A stretch of DNA of 21,304 bases from CAZZNQ01 sp964655775 (lineage in GTDB: Bacteria > Planctomycetota > Brocadiia > SM23-32). The position numbers were made by a program, and so were the translations under genes. Positions within the stretch are counted from its first letter, which is position 1. Each line of letters opens with the position of its first letter. Below, in pieces: positions 14,692-21,304 of this stretch. The notes under the pieces were generated by a model. That model made no database searches. It saw nothing but the letters and a program-made list of their open reading frames with translations, and was not told the DNA's origin. The stretch covers positions 1-21,304 of the forward strand of contig CAZZNQ010000070.1 of NCBI GenBank assembly GCA_964655775.1, read 5' to 3'.

Positions 14692-15687
14692 GTGGCCATT
14701 CGCAGGCTCAGTCTTGTTGCGTTGTGCTGCCTGGTGGCGACACTGACGGCGTGTTCGTCACGCGGGGGCGGTTCCCGCGGTTCCGGCGAGGGAATCCGCG
14801 TTAAGGGCGTGGGCACGTGGGTGCAGGAGCCGGGCGAGAATGCGGCCGAGGCCGTGCATCTGGCAACGCTCAGCGCCCAGCGGGACGCCGTCGGACGGGC
14901 ACAGCGACTGGTTGAGTCGGAGCTTCGTGTGCAGGACGGACGTGCCACCGGGCATGAAGTAACGGCCCGTGCGGCGGGGCTCATTCGGAGCTTCACCCTT
15001 GAGCGGACCCGCCTCATCCGGACCGATCGGGCACAGGTTCACGTCGTGGAGATCACGGCCGAAGTCGTACCTGCGTCGGGGATCACGACATGGGCAGCGG
15101 CAGCCTTGCCGTGCCGGCCCAGTGTGGGTATTCGAGTTGAAGGTGGCCCTACCGCCATAGATCGCGAGAAGCTGAGCCGCGAGGTCGCAGCCAGGCTGGC
15201 GGAGTGCGGAATACTTGTCGCCAGGGATAAGTCGGCCCGACCGCTCCTGGACGTGCGACTCCGGCTGCGGGGCGAGGGGGATGCGATCTGGGACGATCTG
15301 AACTGGCGGATCGACTCTGCTCCCGTTGCGGACGCGGGCGCGACGGCCCGAGCGGAGGGTAGATTCGAGGGCATGTCCGCGTCGGAGGTCGCCCTGGCAC
15401 TGTCTCGGGAGATCTGGCGCACGTGGACAGTCCCGAGGGATGTTTACGTCGACATCCGCGGGGCGCAGCAGGTGGATCTCGACCGGGTGGCCGCGGGGGT
15501 GAAGTCCGATGTCGGACGGGTTTCGGTCTCAGGAAACCGCATCGCGGCGCGGCTGCAGGCAGTGGGGGATCCCCGGGCCTCCGGGCAGCGGCTGCTGGAC
15601 GCTCTCGGGTTGGCGGAGCGCGCCGCGCTGACGCAGGTCGCCTTTGACGCGCTCACCTATCGGGTATCATCGCCCCCTGATGGGTAA
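14692..15687 (+). CDS. LPP20/FlgT-like two-domain lipoprotein (third of three)
   Basis: A 331-residue lipoprotein from GTG 14692, with GGAG at 14679-14682. The signal is MAIRRLSLVALCCLVATLTAC with lipobox LTAC, followed by a Gly/Ser linker. Residues about 35-140 are LPP20-like: 'IRVKGVGTWVQ', an Ala-rich helix with 'SAQRDAVGRAQRLVE', then 'AAGLIRSF' and a V.V.ITAEVV strand. The second half (about 150-320) has 'SREVAARLAECGILV' and 'PLLDVRLRLRG', suggesting a TolB-N- or FlgT-like alpha/beta module; this is a weak resemblance. An open frame upstream to 14650 runs inside the terminator and is not used. No separate promoter is visible, so expression may depend on read-through of the terminator. 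Function is unknown; envelope assembly is a guess. Confidence 0.72.
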   Translation: MAIRRLSLVALCCLVATLTACSSRGGGSRGSGEGIRVKGVGTWVQEPGENAAEAVHLATLSAQRDAVGRAQRLVESELRVQDGRATGHEVTARAAGLIRSFTLERTRLIRTDRAQVHVVEITAEVVPASGITTWAAAALPCRPSVGIRVEGGPTAIDREKLSREVAARLAECGILVARDKSARPLLDVRLRLRGEGDAIWDDLNWRIDSAPVADAGATARAEGRFEGMSASEVALALSREIWRTWTVPRDVYVDIRGAQQVDLDRVAAGVKSDVGRVSVSGNRIAARLQAVGDPRASGQRLLDALGLAERAALTQVAFDALTYRVSSPPDG

Positions 15688-15750
15688 CCGCTTGGACCTG
15701 AACGGCGAGCCGTCCGGCCCGAGCCCTCGATGCGGGGAATGACATAGATC

Positions 15751-16923
15751 GTGGGATTCATCGGGTTCATCGCGTCGGTGCTTTTCGTGTGGGGTGGGGC
15801 GCACCTATACGTCTTCTACCGCGTCAGGAGTGCGCTGGCACTGGGGAAGCGCGCCGCGTTTGCCCTCGATTGCTCCATGCTGTTCCTCCTGCTCTCGCCG
15901 ATTCTGGGGATGTACGTCTACGGCAAGAGGCCGACGTGGCTGGGCCATGCGCTCGAACTGGGCGGGATGGTCTGGGTGGGTTTCTTCTTCCTCTTTTTCT
16001 CTCTCCGGCTGGCGGGTGACGCGATCGGCGTGGTCTCGTATCCGCTGCGCAAGGCCTGGCCTCCGGCTGCCGCTCTTGGTGAGTTCGGGCCCACCAGGCT
16101 CTGGGTCGAGTGCTGCCTAGTCGGCGCGGCGTGCGTGTACAGCTTCTTCGAAGCGGGCGGAATCGTGACCGAGCATGTGCGAGTCCCTGCAGGGGGCCTG
16201 CCCCCGGGCGTGGAGCGCGTGCGCATCGTGCAGATCACCGACTGCCACCTGGGCCTGAGCACCGGACAACGTCGGCTCAAGCGCATCATTCGAGCAGTGG
16301 AAGATGCCCGACCGGACATCCTTGTAAGCACCGGCGATCTGATGGACTCGGTGACGGCGCATGTCAGGGACATGGCCCCCCTGTTGGAGCGGATCGAGGC
16401 GCCAATGGGCAAGTACGCCGTTCCGGGCAACCACGAGTACTACGGCGGCTTCGCGGACGCGATGGCTTTCACAGAACGGTGCGGCTTCCGCGTGCTGCTG
16501 AATGAGACAACGATGGTGGCGCCAGGGCTGGAGTTCGTGGGCTTCGAGGACCGGGCCGGACGGCGCCGCGGCGGACGAGAGCCTTGGGATGAGGTGGACG
16601 TGCTGAGCAGCACCGACCCGGGAAGCCATGTGGTGGTTCTTAAGCACCGGCCGCTGGTGGAACCCGAGTCGCGGCCCTACACAGACCTGCAACTGAGCGG
16701 GCACACCCACCGGGGCCAGATATTCCCGTTCGGTCTGCTGGTCAAGCTGGAGTATCCCCTGCCGCACGGACTGGTCCGGGTAGATGAGGGCACGCTTCTC
16801 TATACCAGCCGCGGCAGCGGTACGTGGGGCCCTCCGATGCGGTTTCTGAATCCGCCGGAGGTGACCGTGATCGACCTAATGAGACCGCCGATCGGGACGG
16901 ACGGCACCTCACGTGCCGACTGA
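15751..16923 (+). CDS. Membrane-anchored calcineurin-like metallophosphoesterase (YkuE-like)
   Basis: A 390-residue protein with four likely transmembrane helices in the first 130 residues (MGFIGFIASVLFVWGG; 36-58; about 65-95; about 113-132), then a phosphoesterase domain. All metal-site motifs are present: D164-x-H166 (TDCHLG), D196 (STGDLMD), N227-H228 (GNHEY), H299 (LKHRP) and H318-x-H320 (SGHTHRGQ). The domain should be a binuclear metal hydrolase. YkuE-like members are envelope enzymes, and LpxG/LpxH-type lipid A phosphoesterases share this fold; the substrate here is unknown. The start is GTG 15751, with only a weakly placed GGGGA upstream. A 63-base gap with no obvious signal precedes it. 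Its end overlaps the convergent zinc-ribbon gene by 15 bases. Confidence 0.92.
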   Translation: MGFIGFIASVLFVWGGAHLYVFYRVRSALALGKRAAFALDCSMLFLLLSPILGMYVYGKRPTWLGHALELGGMVWVGFFFLFFSLRLAGDAIGVVSYPLRKAWPPAAALGEFGPTRLWVECCLVGAACVYSFFEAGGIVTEHVRVPAGGLPPGVERVRIVQITDCHLGLSTGQRRLKRIIRAVEDARPDILVSTGDLMDSVTAHVRDMAPLLERIEAPMGKYAVPGNHEYYGGFADAMAFTERCGFRVLLNETTMVAPGLEFVGFEDRAGRRRGGREPWDEVDVLSSTDPGSHVVVLKHRPLVEPESRPYTDLQLSGHTHRGQIFPFGLLVKLEYPLPHGLVRVDEGTLLYTSRGSGTWGPPMRFLNPPEVTVIDLMRPPIGTDGTSRAD

Positions 16924-17781
16924 GGCAATGACCCACAGCCAGAAGGCGCCGGCAATGAGCCCGCCCAGCGCCCTGCCGAAACCCAGCAGCGGATTCCGCG
17001 ACGTGGATATGCGCACCATGCTCCACAGCCCCAACGCCGCACCCGTCAGGGCCACGGCAAAGGACGGCGGTCCCGACAGCAGCAGCCCGACCGGCCCGGC
17101 CGCGCCGACCATAAGCGCGTAGTCGGCTCCAGCGTAGGCGCGCGGCCTGTCGGGGAACTCGGACTGGCCGCCGGGAACGGACAGGTCACGACCGCACTTC
17201 TCGCAAAAGTTGTCTCCCTCGAACACGACGCTTGCGCAGCTCGGACATTCCAGGGCGACAGGCGGAGCAGGGGGCGGTTCCTTCGCGGGCTCGGTTTTCG
17301 CCTTATCTCCGGCCGGCGGCGTGGCCTTCGCCGGGGGCTCGGCCTCTTGCTTGGCCGGCGGCCGTGCTTTCTCGAGTCTGGAGATGGCCTTTGTTTCACC
17401 CTCCCCAAGCTGTCTATCGGGGGGCACTTCGCCCGCGTCGATGGCTTGCCGGTCCTGCGCCTCCGCAGCTTGCATCTCGGCCGCGGGCAGTTCGCGGACT
17501 GGCCCGGATGAAGCGGCGATCTTACCGTCCGCTATCACGGCCTTATCGATGTAGATCACGTTGCCGGCCTCTTTGTCGGGCGGCTGCCGGCCGTCGAGGA
17601 ACTCTCCGCAGTGCCGGCACTTCACGGCCGTGCGCCGGATATACTCGCCGCAGAACGGGCATTCGCGCCGTTCGGGGTCCTTGATCACGTTGCGGTGGCA
17701 GTAGGAGCAGTCGGTTGCGTCCAGCGGGATCAGGCGGCCGCAGTAACGGCAATACTTGACGGACTTGGTGGTTCCTGCCAT
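16909..17781 (-). CDS. Multi-zinc-ribbon membrane protein of unknown function
   Basis: A 290-residue protein. The N-terminal region has two treble zinc ribbons, C11-x2-C14/C25-x2-C28 and C41-x2-C44/C55-x2-C58 (YCRYCGRL, CPFCGEYI, CRHCGEF). A long low-complexity linker (about 70-175) is rich in Ala, Pro, Glu and Lys. A further ribbon follows (CPSC...CEKCG, about 178-195), and then two or three hydrophobic segments near the C terminus (about 218-250 and 265-288) that should insert in the inner membrane. The ribbons would then face the cytoplasm. ATG 17781 has GAGGA upstream. It follows the PEGA gene by 29 bases on the same strand, so the two are probably cotranscribed. Zinc ribbons of this kind serve in binding other proteins or nucleic acids; no enzyme motif is visible. 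Confidence 0.85.
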   Translation of the reverse strand: MAGTTKSVKYCRYCGRLIPLDATDCSYCHRNVIKDPERRECPFCGEYIRRTAVKCRHCGEFLDGRQPPDKEAGNVIYIDKAVIADGKIAASSGPVRELPAAEMQAAEAQDRQAIDAGEVPPDRQLGEGETKAISRLEKARPPAKQEAEPPAKATPPAGDKAKTEPAKEPPPAPPVALECPSCASVVFEGDNFCEKCGRDLSVPGGQSEFPDRPRAYAGADYALMVGAAGPVGLLLSGPPSFAVALTGAALGLWSMVRISTSRNPLLGFGRALGGLIAGAFWLWVIASVGT

Positions 17782-17810
17782 CTGCGTGCGTCCTCAATTC
17801 GCGGCAAAGG

Positions 17811-19712
17811 CTATTGATCTGCTCGGCTTCGCCCGCCGGCCGCCCAGAGCAGGGCGTTGAGCAGGGCGTCGGCCCCGCCGTTGCCGTGCAGGGGCGACCG
17901 GGGCGAAGGTTCGTTTGTCAGCTCGGGCATGGCCGAGAACACGACGACGCGTCCCCGGCCGAACTCGCGCGCCGCTACGAGGACGGGCGCCTTCTCGCCC
18001 GTTTGCCTGCTCCGCACCAGGGGCAGGGCGCGCACAACGATCCAACCGCCGTTCTCCACGGCGAGCGATGCCGACCCGATGGGCATGACCATTCTACCCA
18101 CATTGTAGGTGATAGGGGACGCGACGACCGGGACAGCAAGCGCGTACTGCTCCGGGTACTCCTCCGGCGCGTCCTTGTCGACAGCGAGGGAGTCGGTTCG
18201 GAGGCGGATGCCGTACCACTGGAGCAGCAGGTCGAAACGCTTCTGGCCTCCGCGGCTGCCGGGCGCGCCGATGAACACGAGCCCGCCTCCGCGCCTGACG
18301 AAATCCATGATCCCCTGCAGCTCCTCGCGCCCGTATGCCGGGGCTGGCCTGCCGGGGCCGCCATCCCGCACCAGCAGCACGTCTATCTCGTTCCCCGTCT
18401 CGGCCGAGTAGGGCTCCTCCAGGCGGGCAACGTCTGCGCCCCGTTCCTTCAGCGCGTTCAGCAGTTCGCCCGGCAGCGAGATGCCCCTATGCATATCCAG
18501 GGCTACGCGTGTTGGGTGCTCCATGGGCGACTGTGGGGGGGCGAGCGAACCGGCGCGGGAGCTTCTGCCGCCCGCTTCAGCCATCTCGACGGCTGCCGCC
18601 CATATGTGTTCCGCGTCCACGTAGGCGCGCGCATCGCTGATGTCGAGTCCGGCGTCGGCGGCGGCGCGCAGGTGCTCGTACGCCCTCTCGAACAGCCTGT
18701 CCGAAGCCAGCAGTACGGCGTATCTGGCCCGGTTCAGTGCAGTGACAGAGCCACGGAGATTCGAAGCGGCGGCGACGAGCTGTTCGGCGCCCAGGTCGGC
18801 CCTGCCGAATCGGTGTTCCCTGTTGCCCGCTTGCAGCACGACTTGCGAGTCCGTGACCTTCACCAGCTTGCCCGTCATGCGGATTCCCTGTCGCAGCGTC
18901 AAAACGCAAGCCTGGCCTTCCAGGTTCTTGAGGCCCTGCCAGCCCGCTTCGGCGGCGGCCTGCATGAGGCGCGTCATACGTCTCAGCAACGCCGTCTTCT
19001 GGGCGTACTTCCGGAGATTTGGGTCGGAGGACATGCGGTCAAGTCTCGCAAGCGCTTCCTCGTAAAGTCTTTGCGACAGAAGAGCGCGTACGGGCTCCAT
19101 GGCTTCTTCCTCCGGAAGCTGGTCCGGGCTCGGAACGTCCTCCGGCTCCAGCACGCCGAGTGGCCGAGATGGCGCTCCGTCATCGTTCTCTGTGTCGCCG
19201 GGATCCAGAGGTGTAAGGCGGCCACGCAGCACCGGATGTGCGCCGGCGGCCACGTTCACAGTCGAGAGCATCTCCCGATAACCGTTTGCGGTCACCTTGA
19301 TTTGATGCGCGCCGGCGGCGACGTTCAGGAGCGAGAGCGGCGTTCTGCCGGCCGGCACCCGGTCCACCCATACACGCGAGCCGGGCGGGTCCACCAGAAC
19401 GGACAGTTCCCCCACGTTGGCCACGGGCTGCATGGTGATGCTGACGCGCGTCGTCCCGCCGGGGTTTATCTCCGCGTCCTCGGGCCGAGCCGACCATCCC
19501 TGCTTCTCCACGCGGACCTCGACTATCCCAACCGGCACGTCGGCCACCAGGCACGGGCTGCTGCCCTTCATCTCCCCGTTGACGTACACGGCGGCACCGG
19601 CCGGATCGGTGATCACAGACAGGGCTCCCAGCGGGTCCGCCGCCAGCGCCACGGCCGAGTGCAGAAGCGCAGCCAGCGCACAGGCCAGCGCTGTCGCCCG
19701 GATGTGTCGCAT
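17811..19712 (-). CDS. Secreted PEGA-domain protein with C-terminal GATase-like domain
   Basis: A 633-residue exported protein. The signal peptide is residues 1-25 (LACALAALLHSAVALA). Two PEGA repeats follow (about 29-97 and 101-170), each with 'L.V.DP.GA.V.V(N/D)' and 'G.H.(I/V).V...GY' patterns, typical of extracytoplasmic beta domains that may bind surface polymers. A linker and a helical repeat region (about 205-265) precede an Sm/SH3-like stretch (CVLTLRQGIRMTGKLVKVTD). Residues about 400-630 resemble the alpha/beta GATase1-like or DUF4350 fold: 'DVLLVRDGG', 'IMDFVRRGGGLVFIGAPG', 'GRGRVVVFSAMPEL' and a final 'ALLNALLWAAGG'. I see no clear Cys nucleophile, so it is probably a non-catalytic binding domain. 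ATG 19712 has a GGGAGG ribosome site 5 bases upstream. It lies 52 bases after pdxA. Function is unknown. Confidence 0.82.
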   Translation of the reverse strand: MRHIRATALACALAALLHSAVALAADPLGALSVITDPAGAAVYVNGEMKGSSPCLVADVPVGIVEVRVEKQGWSARPEDAEINPGGTTRVSITMQPVANVGELSVLVDPPGSRVWVDRVPAGRTPLSLLNVAAGAHQIKVTANGYREMLSTVNVAAGAHPVLRGRLTPLDPGDTENDDGAPSRPLGVLEPEDVPSPDQLPEEEAMEPVRALLSQRLYEEALARLDRMSSDPNLRKYAQKTALLRRMTRLMQAAAEAGWQGLKNLEGQACVLTLRQGIRMTGKLVKVTDSQVVLQAGNREHRFGRADLGAEQLVAAASNLRGSVTALNRARYAVLLASDRLFERAYEHLRAAADAGLDISDARAYVDAEHIWAAAVEMAEAGGRSSRAGSLAPPQSPMEHPTRVALDMHRGISLPGELLNALKERGADVARLEEPYSAETGNEIDVLLVRDGGPGRPAPAYGREELQGIMDFVRRGGGLVFIGAPGSRGGQKRFDLLLQWYGIRLRTDSLAVDKDAPEEYPEQYALAVPVVASPITYNVGRMVMPIGSASLAVENGGWIVVRALPLVRSRQTGEKAPVLVAAREFGRGRVVVFSAMPELTNEPSPRSPLHGNGGADALLNALLWAAGGRSRADQ

Positions 19713-19742
19713 GTCGGCCTCCCTCACAGCATCGTCCATGGC

Positions 19743-19751
19743 ATTCTAACA
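19743..19751 (-). promoter_or_regulatory. Possible extended -10 promoter of the PEGA gene
   Basis: Minus strand TGTTAGAAT is an extended -10 (TGn plus TAGAAT) in the 52-base gap after pdxA. The -35 at the normal distance (TGCGTA) is poor. Transcription would start near 19735, 23 bases ahead of the start codon. This could give the PEGA and zinc-ribbon genes expression independent of ribE-pdxA. Confidence 0.33.
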
Positions 19752-19764
19752 CAGAGGGGAGCGC

Positions 19765-20781
19765 CTACGCAGTCCGGTCCGTCTCCCGGGACGACGCGAC
19801 CATCCGTGTCGCGCAGCCGATGGCTTCCAGAAGCGACGCCTCGTCGGCAATCCCCTGACCGGCAATGTCGTAAGCCGTTCCGTGGCCGACGCTTGTCCGG
19901 ATGATGGGCAGCCCCAGCGTTATGTTCACCACCCGCCCGAGCCCGGCCAGCTTCACGGGGATCAGCGCCTGGTCGTGGTAGAGGGCGACCACGGCGTCGA
20001 AGTCCCCGCGCACGGCGGCGCCGAACACCGTATCCGACGGCATCGGCCCCGTCACGTCGATGCCGTGCGCCTGCAGATCTTTGACGGCCGGACCGACTAT
20101 ACGGGCTTCCTCGTCGCCGAAGCGTCCGCCGTCGCTGCAATGCGGATTCAGCCCGCAGACGGCGATGCGGGGGCGGGAGCTGGCGAAGTAGCGGCGCAAT
20201 GCCGCATCCAGAATGGTCGCCACCTCCACGATTCCGTCCCGGGTGACGGCGCCGGGCACGTCGCGAAGGGCGAGGTGGGTCGTCACGAGGGCCACCCGCA
20301 GGTCGGGGCATGCCATGAGCATCACCGGACGCGCCCCGCCGGTCAGGTGCGCCAGCATCTCCGTGTGGCCGGGGAAGGGCACGCCCGCCATGGCCATCGA
20401 CTGCTTGTTGATCGGGCACGTGACCACCGCGTCGGCCTCGCCGTCCGGGACCAGGCGCAGAGCGGCTTCGATGTAGTCGGCGGAAGCACGACCTGCGTCG
20501 GCCGAGGCGACGTGAGGCTGCATCCGCTCGGCTCTGAACTCACCCACGTCCAGGAGTTCATGGTCCGACCTGGACTTTCTCGTGGGGGCGAATGGTGGCA
20601 GATCGAGCTTCGCTCCGAGCTGGGCCGCCTGGGCCTCGATGACGGCGCGCGAGCCGACGACGACTATCCGGGCCTCTTCCGGAAGACGCCCGCCGGCCAG
20701 GGCCTTCACCAGCACCTCGGGCCCGATGCCGCGTGGGTCGCCCATGGTGACGGCCAGTGTGACCAATCGGTCATCGGACAT
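19765..20781 (-). CDS. pdxA: 4-hydroxythreonine-4-phosphate dehydrogenase
   Basis: This NAD-dependent enzyme oxidises and decarboxylates 4-phosphohydroxy-L-threonine in the DXP-dependent route to pyridoxal phosphate. The protein is 338 residues, a normal length. Motifs: TMGDPRGIGPEV at the N terminus, GHTEMLAHLTG, GLNPH, YHDQALIPVK and ITLGLPIIRTSVGHGTAYDIAG. The metal-ligand histidines H169 (TTHL), H214 (NPH) and H269 (YHDQ) keep the 45- and 55-residue spacing of E. coli PdxA (H166, H211, H266), so activity is likely. Differences from the usual motifs are GLNPHCSDGG (for HAGEGG) and SVGHGT (for SVDHGT), which hint at a PdxA2-like or drifted member. The ATG overlaps the ribE stop by 1 base (TGATG), and GAGGAG and AGGGG sites lie upstream, so it is coupled to ribE. 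Confidence 0.94.
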   Translation of the reverse strand: MSDDRLVTLAVTMGDPRGIGPEVLVKALAGGRLPEEARIVVVGSRAVIEAQAAQLGAKLDLPPFAPTRKSRSDHELLDVGEFRAERMQPHVASADAGRASADYIEAALRLVPDGEADAVVTCPINKQSMAMAGVPFPGHTEMLAHLTGGARPVMLMACPDLRVALVTTHLALRDVPGAVTRDGIVEVATILDAALRRYFASSRPRIAVCGLNPHCSDGGRFGDEEARIVGPAVKDLQAHGIDVTGPMPSDTVFGAAVRGDFDAVVALYHDQALIPVKLAGLGRVVNITLGLPIIRTSVGHGTAYDIAGQGIADEASLLEAIGCATRMVASSRETDRTA

Positions 20782-21304
20782 CAGAACCCCTGCTCCTCAA
20801 GGTCACCCATGCTCAGGGAGCCTGCATCGGGAAGGGTCGCCTCGTTCTGCAGAATGCGGCGAACCCATCGCCCGATCATGTCGCACTCGACGTTCACGGT
20901 GTTGCCGGCGTCCTTGTGCTGCAGATTCGTCTCCTGAAGGGTGTGCGGTATCACGCTTACCTCGAACGCGGCGCGGCGCAAGGCGGCGATGGTCAGGCTG
21001 ATGCCGTCGACGGCCACGCTGCCCTTCATGATCATCAGGTCGCTCAGTTCCGGGGCGACTTCCACCTCCAGGCGCACCTCACCGGGGCGCGGCTCTTTCC
21101 GAAGGATGCGTCCCACGCCGTCCACGTGCCCGCTGACGAAGTGGCCGCCCAGCCGGTCTCCGACCCGGAGGGCCGGTTCCAAGTTCACGCGGGAACCCGG
21201 TTTGAGTTCGCCCAGAGTTGTGAGGCGAAGCGTCTCGGTGCTGACATCGAACCAGACCGTTCCTCCTTCCAGACCGCCGGCCGTCAGGCAGGCGCCGTCC
21301 ACGC
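20781..21304 (-). CDS. ribE: Riboflavin synthase alpha chain (N-terminus beyond window)
   Basis: This enzyme makes riboflavin from two molecules of 6,7-dimethyl-8-ribityllumazine. The frame is open to the window edge, so the gene's start lies outside; about 174 of the expected 200 or so residues are present. The first lumazine-binding barrel is cut at VDGACLT. The junction motif GHFVSGHVDGVGRIL, the second barrel's MKGSVAVDGISLTIA and the typical 'FEVSVIPHTLQETNL' are all visible. The C-terminal helix lies near IGRWVRRILQ. It is the first visible gene of the ribE-pdxA transcript, coupled to pdxA by a TGATG overlap. Pairing with pdxA joins synthesis of two vitamin cofactors. The symbol is ribE (ribC in some species). 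Confidence 0.94.
   Translation of the reverse strand, partial: VDGACLTAGGLEGGTVWFDVSTETLRLTTLGELKPGSRVNLEPALRVGDRLGGHFVSGHVDGVGRILRKEPRPGEVRLEVEVAPELSDLMIMKGSVAVDGISLTIAALRRAAFEVSVIPHTLQETNLQHKDAGNTVNVECDMIGRWVRRILQNEATLPDAGSLSMGDLEEQGF

Noticed and set aside
17814..19904. Very long open frame (696 codons) on the plus strand opposite the PEGA gene
   Set aside because: It is antisense to a gene with a signal peptide, PEGA repeats and a good ribosome site. Its translation is rich in Arg, His and Gln with no domain, as expected of a shadow in high-GC DNA.
1..21304. Mobile elements, CRISPR arrays, toxin-antitoxin pairs or defence systems
   Set aside because: I found no direct repeat array, no transposase or integrase motif, no terminal inverted repeats and no recognised defence domain.
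20781..21304. FMN riboswitch for the riboflavin gene
   Set aside because: The 5' end of ribE and its leader are outside the window, so nothing can be said.

Overview
The window is about 21.3 kb of GC-rich, gene-dense bacterial chromosome. The organism has a Gram-negative envelope: a tripartite RND efflux system, several lipoproteins with clear lipoboxes, and LPP20-type proteins. Ribosome binding sites are GGAGG-like, and several promoters fit the sigma-70 consensus (TTGACA/TTGACG with TATACT-like -10 boxes). The gene families do not settle the phylum. A PVC-group or similar deep-branching Gram-negative lineage would fit, but this is inference only. I see no insertion sequence, prophage, CRISPR array or other mobile element; the window reads as stable core genome.

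Layout. (1) 1-4823, plus strand: the end of a TolC-like outer membrane factor, a membrane fusion protein and an RND permease, tightly coupled. (2) 4799-6892, minus: a MutS2 ATPase that overlaps the RND gene tail to tail and lacks the Smr domain. (3) 7021-9551, plus: a promoter, a putative Fur box, then fur-feoA-feoB, a ferrous-iron uptake operon with its own regulator. (4) 9565-10770, minus: an MnmE-like GTPase missing key family motifs. (5) 10820-13312, plus: a promoter, a Thermotoga-type DAHP synthase (start of the shikimate pathway) and an M16 zinc protease. (6) 13337-13494: a complete tRNA-Asp(GUC) unit with promoter and terminator. (7) 13549-15687, plus: a promoter and three successive lipoproteins of LPP20-like type, the third placed directly behind an intrinsic terminator. 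(8) 15751-16923, plus: a membrane-anchored metallophosphoesterase. (9) 16909-21304, minus: riboflavin synthase (partial), pdxA, a secreted PEGA-domain protein with a C-terminal GATase-like domain, and a multi-zinc-ribbon membrane protein.

No single element is an obvious new defence or mobile system. The points most worth a second look are: the RND permease with Asn-Asn where the proton-relay Asp-Asp normally sits; the Smr-less MutS2; the MnmE-like GTPase without the C-terminal Cys motif; the Fur box that overlaps both the transcription and translation start of fur-feoAB; the LPP20 lipoprotein cassette with a terminator abutting a ribosome binding site; and the uncharacterised PEGA/zinc-ribbon pair.
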